Notes: a model not told the origin generated them from the letters alone. Shown: positions 34,243 to 44,077, counted from the first letter of the stretch. The stretch is DNA of 64,000 bases from CAIMUS01 sp046347625 (GCA_046347625.1 JAXMFU010000001.1:682001-746000); one strand, 5' to 3'. Program-made: numbers and translations.

Positions 34243-34340
34243 GTAGGCCGGAATAAGCGGAGCGTTTCCGGCGTTCCCGGGCTGACCACCGATGGGTGGG
34301 AAATGGCAGGAACGGGCCGGCGTGCCGTAACCCGACGCTG
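34243..34340. repeat. Imperfect palindromic repeat GTAGGCCGG...CGTAACCCGAC
   Basis: About 100 bp; GGAATAAGCGGAGCGTTTCCGGCGTTCCCG with partial inverse, ending in GTGCCGTAACCCGACG as in the CGGGTTA family. Part of the 490-bp gap before aroB, which otherwise holds only repeats. Confidence 0.45.
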
Positions 34341-34447
34341 CGAACGAACGTAGACAAAGTATAGCGTGCAAGGCAGGCGTGGCTAAGCCGGAACCATGGC
34401 GCGGCGGTAGTGTAAACTATCTATTTTTGGGGGTGCCAGCTGCGCAG

Positions 34448-34632
34448 GTTCCCCTGTCGGGTTACGGCGCACCCGTAATGCTTCTGCTGTTTGCTTACTC
34501 GGTAGTGAGCGCGCCTAACCCGACCTATAGGATTTTTACAGCTCCTGGTTAGTTCCCCTGTCGGGTTACGGTGCGCCCGTAATGCTTCTGCTGTTGGCTT
34601 ACTCGGTAGTGAGCGCACCTAACCCGACCTAC
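34448..34632. repeat. Tandem pair of 104-bp repeat units
   Basis: Units start at 34448 and 34552 (GTTCCCCTGTCGGGTTACGG) and are almost identical through GAGCGC(G/A)CCTAACCCGACCTA. Each unit contains a CGGGTTACGGCGC/GCGCCTAACCCG palindrome. The second copy ends 32 bp before the aroB start, so it lies in the aroB leader. Confidence 0.85.
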
Positions 34633-34663
34633 AGCATTTTCACGGTAACGACGACACCAGCCC

Positions 34664-35755
34664 ATGCCAACCCTGACCGTAGATCTTGGCGAACGCAGTT
34701 ATCCCATCTATATCGGCGCCGGCCTGTTGGCGCGGGCCGATTTATTGCAGCCCCATATTCCCGGCCGCCAAGTGCTGGTGGTCAGCAACGAGACCGTCGC
34801 GCCCCTGTATTTGCAGCAGACGGAAGCGGCACTGGCAGGCTTGCAACACGCCGCCGTGATTCTGCCGGACGGCGAACAGTACAAAACGCTGGAGGTGCTT
34901 AACCGGGTTTTCGACGCCCTGCTGGAACGGCGCTTTGGTCGTAATTGCACCCTGATCGCCCTGGGCGGCGGGGTGATCGGCGATATGGCCGGCTTTGCCG
35001 CCGCCTGCTATCAGCGCGGAGTCCATTTCATCCAGATTCCCACCACCCTGCTGGCTCAGGTGGATTCTTCGGTGGGCGGCAAGACCGGGGTCAACCATCC
35101 GCTGGGGAAGAATATGATCGGGGCTTTCTATCAACCCCGCTGTGTCCTGGCCGATACCGATACCTTGAATACCTTGCCCGACCGCGAACTTAGCGCCGGT
35201 CTGGCGGAAGTGATCAAATACGGTCTGATCCGCGATCTGCCCTTTCTGGAATGGCTGGAAGCGCATCTGGAAGCCCTGCTGGAGCGGCAACCGGCGGCGC
35301 TTAGCTATGCTATCGAACAATCCTGCCGCAATAAAGCCGAGATTGTCGCCGCCGATGAGCGGGAGAGCGGTCTGCGGGCACTGCTCAATCTAGGGCATAC
35401 CTTCGGTCACGCCATCGAAACCGGCATGGGCTATGGTCTCTGGCTGCATGGTGAGGCAGTGGCGGCCGGTATGCGGATAGCGGCCGATTTATCGTCCCGG
35501 TTGGGTTGGTTGCAACCGAACGAAGTGGAGCGGGTGATCGGGCTGCTGCGCCGTGCCCGTTTGCCGGTACGATCACCGGCGGAACTGGGTAATGATAAGT
35601 TCCTCGAGTTGATGGCGGTGGATAAAAAGGTTCAGGATGGTCGCCTGCGCTTGATTCTGCTGCAAAAACTCGGCTACGGCATTATTGCCGAGCAGGTCGA
35701 TCCAGTTCTGTTGCGAGCGACCCTGGAGGTCTGCCGTCAGTCGAGCGGCGACTGA
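34664..35755 (+). CDS. aroB: 3-dehydroquinate synthase
   Basis: A 363-residue enzyme that converts DAHP to 3-dehydroquinate in the shikimate pathway. Seen are the NAD-binding GGGVIGDMAGFAAACYQRG, the PTTLLAQVDSSVGGKTGVNH segment and the zinc-site helices around NLGHTFGHAIET. Full-length. The usual upstream neighbour aroK is absent; repeats replace it. Confidence 0.97.
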   Translation: MPTLTVDLGERSYPIYIGAGLLARADLLQPHIPGRQVLVVSNETVAPLYLQQTEAALAGLQHAAVILPDGEQYKTLEVLNRVFDALLERRFGRNCTLIALGGGVIGDMAGFAAACYQRGVHFIQIPTTLLAQVDSSVGGKTGVNHPLGKNMIGAFYQPRCVLADTDTLNTLPDRELSAGLAEVIKYGLIRDLPFLEWLEAHLEALLERQPAALSYAIEQSCRNKAEIVAADERESGLRALLNLGHTFGHAIETGMGYGLWLHGEAVAAGMRIAADLSSRLGWLQPNEVERVIGLLRRARLPVRSPAELGNDKFLELMAVDKKVQDGRLRLILLQKLGYGIIAEQVDPVLLRATLEVCRQSSGD

Positions 35756-35859
35756 GAGTTCGCTTAGAACACTGGTAAAAGCGAGCCATGCTGGCGACCG
35801 CACCGGCGTGCCGGTGCCTGCTCGATTCGCGAGCAAACTCTTCATTGAAACCGCTGCCG

Positions 35860-36840
35860 TCAGGTCCGTCGCTTCAGCCGTGTTGTGACGGCAATTACCG
35901 CGAAGGTGGCACTGCTGTAAAGCAGGTAAAGGACATGCAGGCCGGCGGCGCCGAACATAAACCGTGGGCCTCCACAGCGCGCGAAAAAGCGATACAAGCC
36001 GGCGTTGAGTCCCGCGATCAGAGCGAGTGCCAGCAGCGCGCCGACAGCGGCCCAGGGTCGGAACAGGCCGACCACCAGGCAACTCAGCGCGATCCAGGCG
36101 GCCAGGGCGCTCAAGCGACTTTTGCTGTCCAGATTCAAGTCATTGGGCAAGGTCCGGTCGCGCATAATCAACTCCGTCCAGGGAATGGCCCGGTCCCGAA
36201 TATCGGCGCGCAACAGTCCGGTAAACGTCCATTCCTTCAGATGGGTCGCCTGTACGTCGGGACATAGGCGAATCCGATAGCCCGCCCGGCGCAGGCGCAC
36301 GCCCAGTTCGATATCCTCGATGGAAGGACGGAGATAGCTTTCATCGAAGCCGCCGACGACCATGAAAGCCTCGCGGCGGATGGCGCCGCAACCGGTCCAG
36401 AAGGTGCCGGCTTCGCGGCGGGCGTGCTGGTGGACATAGTGATGCATCAGGTTCTTATAGCGGGCTGTCAGGCTGCGCCCGGGTGGCACGGTGTCATAGG
36501 AACCCATCAGCGCGGCGACCTCCGGTTCGGCACTCAGATAATGCTCCATGAGAGCGACGGTATCCGGGTGAACCACCACATCGGCATCGAAGAAAAGCAG
36601 AATATCCCCTTGGGCGGCGGCGGCGCCGTGATTACGTGCCACGGCCGGTCCATGGGGAGCGCCGGGCAGGGAAATGACCCTGGCGCCCAGATTGCGCGCC
36701 ACCTCCGCCGAGGTATCGGTGGAGGCGTCGTCGACCACGATAATCTCGTCCGGTTGCCGTCGTCCCGAACGCAAGCCCTGCAGACAGCGGTGCAGGTGGT
36801 CGGGATCGTTGTGAACGGGAACAATAGCGGACAATAGCAT
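35860..36840 (-). CDS. Family-2 glycosyltransferase
   Basis: A 326-residue GT-A enzyme. The nucleotide-sugar site has SAIVPVHNDPDHLHRCLQGL, DDASTDTSAEVARN and the DxD-type FFDADVVVHPD. A catalytic-region acidic motif is in PSIEDIELGVRLRRAG. Two hydrophobic segments near the C-terminus suggest inner-membrane attachment. It is the first gene of the envelope-related region. Sugar and acceptor are not predictable. Confidence 0.9.
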   Translation of the reverse strand: MLLSAIVPVHNDPDHLHRCLQGLRSGRRQPDEIIVVDDASTDTSAEVARNLGARVISLPGAPHGPAVARNHGAAAAQGDILLFFDADVVVHPDTVALMEHYLSAEPEVAALMGSYDTVPPGRSLTARYKNLMHHYVHQHARREAGTFWTGCGAIRREAFMVVGGFDESYLRPSIEDIELGVRLRRAGYRIRLCPDVQATHLKEWTFTGLLRADIRDRAIPWTELIMRDRTLPNDLNLDSKSRLSALAAWIALSCLVVGLFRPWAAVGALLALALIAGLNAGLYRFFARCGGPRFMFGAAGLHVLYLLYSSATFAVIAVTTRLKRRT

Positions 36841-37065
36841 TAATTTTTTCTCGTCAGTACTTTAAGGTTGCTAATTCTTCCGGTGAAATCAGGCGTAGTA
36901 ACCATAGCAAAGCAAAGCCGGGTAAGCGGCGATAAGCAGCCGTACAGTAGCCCGTCGGTCCGACTGGAATACCGCAGTTGGAGTAATGATAAAAACAGGT
37001 AAACGGATGTTAGTGAACCGTTATAATAATAACCTGAAATCAGATTTACTGAGAGATAAGACGAT

Positions 37066-37923
37066 ATGAACAATATCAAGCTGTCACTGTTGCGCGGCAT
37101 CTGCCAGATGCCGGCCTATGTGGCCTATGAGAAGGGGTTCCTGAAGGATGAAGGATTGGAAGCGACATTGGAAATTGTGGCTACGGCCTGGCTGGTGCCC
37201 GAGAAGCTGGCCAGCGGTGATTGTCAGTTTGCCGTAATGCCGTGGACGCGAGTTGCAGCGGCCGAACTGGAAGGACTGCCGTTGGTATTACTGGCCGGTT
37301 CGGGATATGAGGAGGCGGCGATTGTCCTGCGCAATGGGATTTCCCCGGCGGAGGTCAGTAAGGTGGCCATTCCGCTGCGCGGCGGCATCAAGGACCTGAC
37401 GGCAATGGGCCTGATCAAGTCGCTTGGCTGGGAAAACGTCCAGCAGATTCGGCAGCCGTCCGGCGACGGCGCAATCATCGCGTTGTTCGGGCAGGGAGCG
37501 GATGCCGCCTCAATGGTGGAACCGTACGCGACGATGATGGAAGGGTTAGGCGTGGGCAAAGTGATCCGGCGCACGGGCGATTTGTGGAAGGGGGCGCCAG
37601 GATGTTCGTTGGCAACGACAAAACCGTTCAGAGATCGCACGCCCGATGTGGTGGAAGGTGTGGTGCGGGCGTTCGCGCGCGGGGTCCAGTTTGTGAAGGA
37701 GAACCCACAGGAGGCTGCGGAGATGGCGTCCCGTTACATCGGTGTCAACAGCCGGTTCATCTGCGCGGCGTTGAAGAACAACCAGCCCAACGTGGATGCT
37801 ATCCGTAACTCTCGAGCGATGGCGGAAATTCTCGGGCTGATGCAGCAACTCGGATACATCCACACGCTCCCGACCGACTACGTGGATTTAAGTTTTCTCG
37901 ACAAAGTCGGCGCCATTCAATGA
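37066..37923 (+). CDS. NMT1/THI5-like binding-protein-fold protein without signal peptide
   Basis: A 285-residue protein with the SsuA/ThiY/THI5-like periplasmic-binding fold: LSLLRGICQMPAYVAYEKGFLKDEGLEA in parts, VMPWTRVAAAEL, GDGAIIALFGQGADAASMVEPY. It starts directly at the first beta strand with no signal peptide or lipobox, so it should be cytosolic. No ABC permease or ATPase is near. Its stop overlaps the next gene by 4 bp. It may be a cytosolic ligand carrier or an enzyme, as yeast THI5 is. A TATAAT box at 37022-37027 precedes it. Confidence 0.7.
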   Translation: MNNIKLSLLRGICQMPAYVAYEKGFLKDEGLEATLEIVATAWLVPEKLASGDCQFAVMPWTRVAAAELEGLPLVLLAGSGYEEAAIVLRNGISPAEVSKVAIPLRGGIKDLTAMGLIKSLGWENVQQIRQPSGDGAIIALFGQGADAASMVEPYATMMEGLGVGKVIRRTGDLWKGAPGCSLATTKPFRDRTPDVVEGVVRAFARGVQFVKENPQEAAEMASRYIGVNSRFICAALKNNQPNVDAIRNSRAMAEILGLMQQLGYIHTLPTDYVDLSFLDKVGAIQ

Positions 37924-39452
37924 GGCTGGGACGGATCAGGCAACTGGTGCACTTGGCGGGCGGCTTCCGCCGGTTTCTGCAAACGCCGGTCAGCTACGAT
38001 CAAGCTGTCGGCGATATTCGCCGGCGGCTGGAAAACCGTGACCGCGATTTCAGCGCACTCGCCCAGCGACTGATCTACGACATTCCGTCCAGCCCATACC
38101 GCAAGCTGCTGTTGTGGGCCGGCTGTGACTGGGCCGATCTGTGCGCGAACGTGAAAACGCACGGTCTGGAGAAGACACTGAAACAGCTTTGGGATGCCGG
38201 GGTGTACCTGACGTTGGAGGAATTTAAGTCGGGTATTCCCATCAGTCGTCCTGGGTTGAACATCGAGACAGGCGAGAGCGACTTCGATAATCCGTTTCTG
38301 GGCAGTCACCGCCTCGAAGGCGCCACCAGCGGCAGCCGGGGGCGGAGCACGCGGGTAGCTTACGACTGGGAGTTCATCACCGAGGAGAGCGCGCACGAGC
38401 TGTTGTTATACACCATGCACGGTGTGCTGAACGCGCCGACCGCACTTTGGTTTCCCGTCCCGCCCGGCATCGCCGGCATCCATAACCTGCTGATGAACCT
38501 CAAAATGGGAAGCGTACCTGAAAAATGGTACTCACACACACCGACCGACGCCATGCTGTTGGAAGCGCGGCTGGCACTCCGGTTCATTCACTGGATGAGC
38601 AGTTCACCGCGCCCCGAATTCGTCGACCTCTCCCAGGTAGACCAGGTTGTTGCCTGGCTCGCCGGCGCCTGCGCGAAGCGCGGCATCGCTGTGGTACGGA
38701 CGTACGGCAGTTCGGCCGTTCGCCTCGCTCAAACCGCATTGGCGTCCGGCGTTGACATCAGCGGCAGCATCCTGTTCGCCGGGGGTGAACCACTCACTGA
38801 ACATCGCCGGTGCTTTATAGCGTCCACTGGCGCGAAGGTATTCCCGCGTTACATCACCACCGAAAGCGGTCTTGTCGGCGCCGCCTGCCCCCATCACAAC
38901 GGGACCGACGACATGCATTTATACAAGGATCGGCTTGCTGTGATCGAACGGGAGGAACGGTTGTTCTATACATCTTTGACCGCGCACGCCGGCAAGATCA
39001 TGCTCAATACCGATTTGGGTGATTGCGGGGAACTCACCACCAAGCCTTGCAATTGCCTGTTCGGTGAGTTGGGATTTGACCAGCATCTGTCAAACGTGCG
39101 CAGTAACCAGAAACTGACGGTGGAAGGGATGACGCTGTTGGCTTCCGAGTTGTACCGCGCCATCAGTGTTGCCGTCGAGACCGCCGGGGGCGGGCCGGAT
39201 TCGTACCAGATCCGGCAGAAGCAGGATGAGAGTGGATTGAGCAAATTGGTGATCACCCTCAGCCCTGATGTCAGCGGCGTGGAGGAGGCGAAGCTGGTTG
39301 AAGCCGTACTCGCTCACCTCCAGCGGGGCCGGCCGGCCAGTGCGCTGGCGGCGGATGTCTGGCGGCAGGCGGCGACATTGCAGATCGTGCGCGAGCGGCC
39401 GCAGTTGAGCCGGGGGCACAAGCTGTTGCCGGCGATCGAGAAAGGAACGTAA
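37920..39452 (+). CDS. PaaK-like adenylate-forming enzyme, paralogue 1
   Basis: A 510-residue member of the ANL superfamily nearest in layout to phenylacetate-CoA ligase. The ATP P-loop is GATSGSRGRSTR. The adenine-binding motif is PRYITTESGLVGAACP. The ribose Asp region is NTDLGDCGEL and the hinge is NVRSNQKL. A C-terminal Lys in GHKLLPAI may be the catalytic one. It would activate a carboxylate as acyl-AMP or acyl-CoA. It is closely related to the enzyme encoded at 42536-44077. It overlaps the preceding gene by 4 bp and the following methyltransferase by 1 bp. Confidence 0.75.
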   Translation: MRLGRIRQLVHLAGGFRRFLQTPVSYDQAVGDIRRRLENRDRDFSALAQRLIYDIPSSPYRKLLLWAGCDWADLCANVKTHGLEKTLKQLWDAGVYLTLEEFKSGIPISRPGLNIETGESDFDNPFLGSHRLEGATSGSRGRSTRVAYDWEFITEESAHELLLYTMHGVLNAPTALWFPVPPGIAGIHNLLMNLKMGSVPEKWYSHTPTDAMLLEARLALRFIHWMSSSPRPEFVDLSQVDQVVAWLAGACAKRGIAVVRTYGSSAVRLAQTALASGVDISGSILFAGGEPLTEHRRCFIASTGAKVFPRYITTESGLVGAACPHHNGTDDMHLYKDRLAVIEREERLFYTSLTAHAGKIMLNTDLGDCGELTTKPCNCLFGELGFDQHLSNVRSNQKLTVEGMTLLASELYRAISVAVETAGGGPDSYQIRQKQDESGLSKLVITLSPDVSGVEEAKLVEAVLAHLQRGRPASALAADVWRQAATLQIVRERPQLSRGHKLLPAIEKGT

Positions 39453-40159
39453 TGGCGGTAACGTTTGATCCTGAATCGTGGAACCGTGTGTACGACAATC
39501 CGCACGATATCAAGGATTTCGTATTCCGGCGCGGCGCGGAACTGGCGCGTGACAGCTGTCGGGAACTCATCCGGTCCGGTCACCGCTGGTTGGACCTCGG
39601 GTGCGGAACCGGCCAGTTGATGCAGTGGCTGAGTGAAGCCGGCGCCTGCGTAGTGGGGGTTGATCATGACCTGCGGATGATCGAGTTCACCCGCCGGAAA
39701 GCGGGGGGAGAACTGCGCGGGGTGGTCGCACAGGGCGAACGACTTCCCTTTGGCGATGCCACGCTGGATGGTGTGGTCGCCACCTCCGTGATGGGCTGCA
39801 TCCCGGAGGCGAAGTGCATTTACGCCGAAATGTACCGCGTGTTGCGCCCGCACGGTTGTGCGGTACTGACCTTTACCAATCGGGCCAGTTGGTTGCTGAA
39901 ACTCAACTACCTCGCCACCCGGCCCGGCGGCACGAAGTATTACCTTTATGATGCGGCTGGTGTGACCCGGGAATTGGAGGGACTCGGTTTCCAGGTCCTC
40001 CAAACGCGATTCTATAACTTCGTGCTCCGTGCAGGTGGTATGTTATTGCCGCCTCCGTCGCTGGCTCGGCGGCTCGATGGCCTGGGTCGGCACCTGTTCA
40101 GCAGACATTGGGCAAGAAACTTCATCGTCGTGGCGCAGAAACGCTCTGCGGTCAGGTGA
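39452..40159 (+). CDS. Class I SAM-dependent methyltransferase
   Basis: A 235-residue methyltransferase. Motif I is WLDLGCGTGQLMQWL, an acidic residue for SAM ribose lies in VVGVDHD, and motif IV/post-I is FGDATLDGVVATSVMG. It resembles the UbiE/MenG type. Start overlaps the previous stop by one base (TAATG), so it is the third coupled gene of the plus-strand operon, which ends here facing the minus-strand operon. Substrate unknown; probably the product of the adenylate-forming enzyme. Confidence 0.88.
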   Translation: MAVTFDPESWNRVYDNPHDIKDFVFRRGAELARDSCRELIRSGHRWLDLGCGTGQLMQWLSEAGACVVGVDHDLRMIEFTRRKAGGELRGVVAQGERLPFGDATLDGVVATSVMGCIPEAKCIYAEMYRVLRPHGCAVLTFTNRASWLLKLNYLATRPGGTKYYLYDAAGVTRELEGLGFQVLQTRFYNFVLRAGGMLLPPPSLARRLDGLGRHLFSRHWARNFIVVAQKRSAVR

Positions 40160-40307
40160 GTGGGAGCGTGCCTTCCCAGCCGCGCTCCAACAGTGGGCAT
40201 CGAGCCTGGGAAGTGGCTTCGACTCGGCAGCGTTCGATTTGCAACATCGGCTTGTTCGCCTGCCGGACCGTATTATGCAAGGTAATGCCGGCGATCCCGC
40301 ACAGGCG

Positions 40308-42539
40308 TCAACCTCCCTTCGGGCGGACTGCCCGGACCGCTACGAAATAACCCGTCAACCAGCGCGTCGGCCAGCGTGCCAGCCGCTCCCACTGCATCAG
40401 TCCTTCCAGAAATCGCTGCTGCCGCGCCGCGTCGCCACGCCGCTGCACTGCGGCGGCCCGTTTCACGGCCAACACCCGTGGACAGTGCAACAATGCGCCC
40501 ATTCTTCCGACCTCGAACCCGGTTTCATGCAACAGCCGCCGCAGTCGTCTCGGTCCGCAGGTGACACCCACCTGGTACGGCATCAGCCCGAGCCGGTGCA
40601 GTAGCGCAAACGGCAGCAGGTTGCGGATGGCGACCAATGGATTCGCCGCATTGTCCAGGGTCAACAGCAGTTCTCCACCCGGTCGCAACACCCGCCGCAA
40701 CTCCCGCAGGCTGCCGATCAATTCCTCCTCGGTCTGAAAATGATCCAACGTCGAGTTCGATACGATGACGTCGAATACGCCATCGGTGAACGGTAACTGA
40801 CGGACATCCGCGCCGATGCCCGTTCGGGCGGCCTGCACGGTGGTCAATGCGATATCGATGCCGACCACGAACCGGGCGCGGGAGACGAGTTCCCCGTATA
40901 GACCTCCGCCCACCGCTTCGTCGAACAGGTCCGTCTTCAACACCCGTTCCACCGGCCGTTGCGGCCACCATGACGCCAGCCATTGTCGGTTCACCGCGTC
41001 GCTGTGCGCGCGCCAGAGCTTATCGGGTTGCGCCTGTCGCCAGTCAGCACCGACCTTGTCCCAATAAAGGAGATCGTCCGATACCGACGGTTTCGTCCCC
41101 GTTACCAGCGACCAGGCCAATGCAATCTCGCGCCGACTGAACTCGCCCAGTACCAGATATCCGACCAGTACCAACAGCGAGAGGGCTACCAGCTTCACCA
41201 CCAGCATTATCCCGCTCGCCGGCCAGAGCGTCGCCAGCGCAAAGGTACCAGTACACAACAGTACGCTGCGCCCTAAAGAGGCCGCTGGCGGCGCCACGCG
41301 CCATAACCGCCGGACCGCTCCCACGGCCAATGCCGCGCCGCACACCGTCAGGCCGGTCGTCACTACCGCCGCTCCCATGGCGCCAAAGGGTGGAATCAGC
41401 AACAGATGCCCGACCAGTCCCAGTGGTACCAGTGGCCCGGCAATGATGAAGGTCCAGTTTGCCTTTCCTCCCGCCGTCAGGATGCCATTCGTCACCCCCA
41501 ACAAAACTCCCGCCACCGCACCGAAAATCAATACCGCCAGCAGCGGTCCGGCCGCGGCGAACTGCACCCCGGCGATCAGCCGCACGATCTCACCGGCCGC
41601 CCCGGCGCTCAATCCCGCCAACGGCAGCAGCAGTAACACTAACCGCATCGCATCGCGCGCCATGAGGTGGGCGTGTTGTTCCCGGCCATCGCGCAACAGC
41701 CGCGTCAGCGTCGACAGCAGCAGCGGCGAGAGTGACGCCGCAAAAATCCCAAACACCACCGTCAAGTTCTGCGCCATGCCATAGATACCGGCCTGTGCGG
41801 CAGTCGCACCGAGCGCTTTCAACATCAACAAATCCAACTTGTCGAACACGCGCAGCGCCATCGCACACAGAAACAACGGTACTACCGCCTCCCACAACCG
41901 CCGTACCGGAAAATCCGCCGGGCCGAACAGCGCAGGACGGATGAACCGGCGGGCGATGGCCAACTCGATTACCGACGTGCCGATGCTGGCGACAATCGCG
42001 CCATTGACGGAGAACCCTGCCAGCCCGACCAGCGCCAGGACCAACACCAGCCGCACCGTCCAGCGGACGGCACTCAGCCAGGCGCGTTGACGGAATCCGC
42101 CGGTGCCGATCAAGATATTGCGGTGGGCGTGCGCGAGGCTGAAGAGCGGAATATCGATAGCGAACAAGCGCAGATACCCGGCCAGGGTCGGTTCGTCCAA
42201 CAGGGCGGCAATCGGCCCGGCCAGCGCCACCAGCAGCACGGCGCACGCGACGCTGACGCCCAGGTGCAGCCGCACCACCAGCGTGCCCACGGGCCGCCAG
42301 TCCGACACTTCGGCGATACACTTATACGTGGCGCGCGCGAATATCGCCGTGATGGTCCATTCGATCCAGGTGACCAGCGTTATCGCCAGCGTGAACAAGC
42401 CGTACCCGTCTGCACCGAGCCGCCGTGTCAACACTACCGTCGCGATCAGACCGGCTGGCAGGATCAATGCTTCGGCGAGGAACACGCGGACCGTGCCGTC
42501 CAGAATACGGTGGCCTGCGGCTGAAGGTCTAGGCTTCAT
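40308..42539 (-). CDS. Flippase-methyltransferase fusion protein
   Basis: A 743-residue two-part protein. Residues 1 to about 485 form a MOP-superfamily polysaccharide/lipid flippase with some twelve to fourteen helices. Residues about 490-743 form a soluble SAM methyltransferase domain with an SAM-site-like VVGIDIALTTVQAAR, then LPFTDGVFDVIVSNSTLDHFQ and LRRVLRPGGELLLTLDNAAN. The join is in frame with no internal stop or restart. It is coupled to the upstream gene by a 4-bp overlap (ATGA). The fusion suggests methylation of a lipid-linked cargo near the membrane. Confidence 0.85.
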   Translation of the reverse strand: MKPRPSAAGHRILDGTVRVFLAEALILPAGLIATVVLTRRLGADGYGLFTLAITLVTWIEWTITAIFARATYKCIAEVSDWRPVGTLVVRLHLGVSVACAVLLVALAGPIAALLDEPTLAGYLRLFAIDIPLFSLAHAHRNILIGTGGFRQRAWLSAVRWTVRLVLVLALVGLAGFSVNGAIVASIGTSVIELAIARRFIRPALFGPADFPVRRLWEAVVPLFLCAMALRVFDKLDLLMLKALGATAAQAGIYGMAQNLTVVFGIFAASLSPLLLSTLTRLLRDGREQHAHLMARDAMRLVLLLLPLAGLSAGAAGEIVRLIAGVQFAAAGPLLAVLIFGAVAGVLLGVTNGILTAGGKANWTFIIAGPLVPLGLVGHLLLIPPFGAMGAAVVTTGLTVCGAALAVGAVRRLWRVAPPAASLGRSVLLCTGTFALATLWPASGIMLVVKLVALSLLVLVGYLVLGEFSRREIALAWSLVTGTKPSVSDDLLYWDKVGADWRQAQPDKLWRAHSDAVNRQWLASWWPQRPVERVLKTDLFDEAVGGGLYGELVSRARFVVGIDIALTTVQAARTGIGADVRQLPFTDGVFDVIVSNSTLDHFQTEEELIGSLRELRRVLRPGGELLLTLDNAANPLVAIRNLLPFALLHRLGLMPYQVGVTCGPRRLRRLLHETGFEVGRMGALLHCPRVLAVKRAAAVQRRGDAARQQRFLEGLMQWERLARWPTRWLTGYFVAVRAVRPKGG

Positions 42540-44077
42540 CCTGGCGCCGGGATGATTGGAAGATGTTTGCCGCGCTTGGTCAGTTGCGGTTCGGCGCGAA
42601 TGACTTCGAGCAACCCGCTCTGTTTCCAGATCTGTGCCGAGAACTTGCCAGAGCCGTGTGCACGGCTAAGCGTGTCGAGCACGGCGCGGATAAACTGCGC
42701 TTCGTCCAGGTTTTCGAGACGGGGATGAATCGCCACCTTGAGGCGGGTCAGTTCACCTTGACCGTCGGTTTCCCAGAACTGGTAATCGTCAGGGCTGCCC
42801 CCCAGTTGCTCGATGAGCGCACCGATGATCTCGTCGAGATCGGTGGCGAGGATCGCCATCCCTTCACCGGTCAGCTTGTCCCGGCTACGAACGTTGACGA
42901 CGTGGGTTTCCATGCCCAAATCACCAAACGCGCAACTGCACCGGCGCGTCACCAGCGCACCGGTATCGCCGATGTCGGTGTTGAAAAGAACCTTACCGGT
43001 GTGTGGCGACAATGATGTGAACAGGAAGCTTTCCGCCCGCTGAATCACCGCCAAGCGGTCGACGTAGATGTGCATGTCGTCGGCGCCGGTCCGGTACGGG
43101 CAAGCCGCGCCGATCAAGCCGGCCTCCGTTGCCGAGTAGCGTGGAAATACCCGCGCGCCGGTCGCTTCGATGAAGCGGCACCGGCGTTCGGTCAATGGTT
43201 CTCCAGCGCTTAAGATCACGCTGCCGCTAATGTCGAGCCCACGTTCATGCGCAGCTTGGGCCAGGCGCACGGCGGAACTGACATAGGTTCTGAGCAGCGG
43301 TGGTCCGACTTTTCTTTTTGTCGTCGCAATCCATTCAGCAACCCGACCGGCGTGGCTGAAATCCGCAAATTCGGGCCGGGGAAGCGGCTGCCCCAGCAGC
43401 CGGCAGCAGCCAAGCAGGTACTCCATTGCCAGCCGGTGCCTTGACAGCAAACCGCCAGCCTTCCAGTCGGTCTGCGAAAACCATTGCAGCGGCACGCGCC
43501 GAAACCGGACATTCATCATCGCGCTGCTAACGCCGGCAATCGCCGGCAGCGTCGGTAACCACAACACCAGCGGTGCCGTGCGGACGCCGTGCAGTTCATT
43601 GAGAATCAATTCGTTGGCCGCCTGCTCGTGGAACAACGCCCAGTCATATACCACCCGCGAACCGTGCGAGCGGCTACCACTGGTTGTCGCTTCGAGACCG
43701 GTGGCCGTGAAAAATGGGTTATCGAAATTATCCTCACGCGGTTGCAGCCACAGCCCGGAACGCTGGATGGGCGTGCGCGCCTTGAATTCGGCCAACGACA
43801 CGTATACGCCGGCATCGCGCAACTGCGCCAGCGTTGGCTCCAGCCCGTGTCGGCGGACGTTTTGTGCCAAATCACCGTACTCGCACCCGGCCCACGCCAA
43901 CAAGGCGCGATACGGACTCGAGGGGTTGCCGTAGATATGCGTCTGCGCCAGGCGTAGAAACCGGCCGGCTCGGTCGGCCAGCCGCAGTTTAAGCGCCGCG
44001 ACGGCTTCGGCATAATTCAGCGGCCGGCGGATGAAGGCCGGCAATCCCCATGCCAGGCGCGCCAGTTGCCCAATCAC
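42536..44077 (-). CDS. PaaK-like adenylate-forming enzyme, paralogue 2
   Basis: A 513-residue homologue of the gene at 37920, sharing length and all motifs: ATTSGSRSHGSRV, PRYSATEAGLIGAACP, NTDIGDTGAL, NVRSRDKL and the C-terminal KRGKHLP. The GTG at 44077 is taken as start because it overlaps the upstream stop (GTGA) and yields the same first residues as paralogue 1 (IGQLARLAWG versus IRQLVHLAGG). The extra 76 upstream codons to 44305 lie inside the dehydrogenase gene. It should activate a carboxylic acid; two paralogues imply two related acids or partners. Confidence 0.75.
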   Translation of the reverse strand: MIGQLARLAWGLPAFIRRPLNYAEAVAALKLRLADRAGRFLRLAQTHIYGNPSSPYRALLAWAGCEYGDLAQNVRRHGLEPTLAQLRDAGVYVSLAEFKARTPIQRSGLWLQPREDNFDNPFFTATGLEATTSGSRSHGSRVVYDWALFHEQAANELILNELHGVRTAPLVLWLPTLPAIAGVSSAMMNVRFRRVPLQWFSQTDWKAGGLLSRHRLAMEYLLGCCRLLGQPLPRPEFADFSHAGRVAEWIATTKRKVGPPLLRTYVSSAVRLAQAAHERGLDISGSVILSAGEPLTERRCRFIEATGARVFPRYSATEAGLIGAACPYRTGADDMHIYVDRLAVIQRAESFLFTSLSPHTGKVLFNTDIGDTGALVTRRCSCAFGDLGMETHVVNVRSRDKLTGEGMAILATDLDEIIGALIEQLGGSPDDYQFWETDGQGELTRLKVAIHPRLENLDEAQFIRAVLDTLSRAHGSGKFSAQIWKQSGLLEVIRAEPQLTKRGKHLPIIPAPG

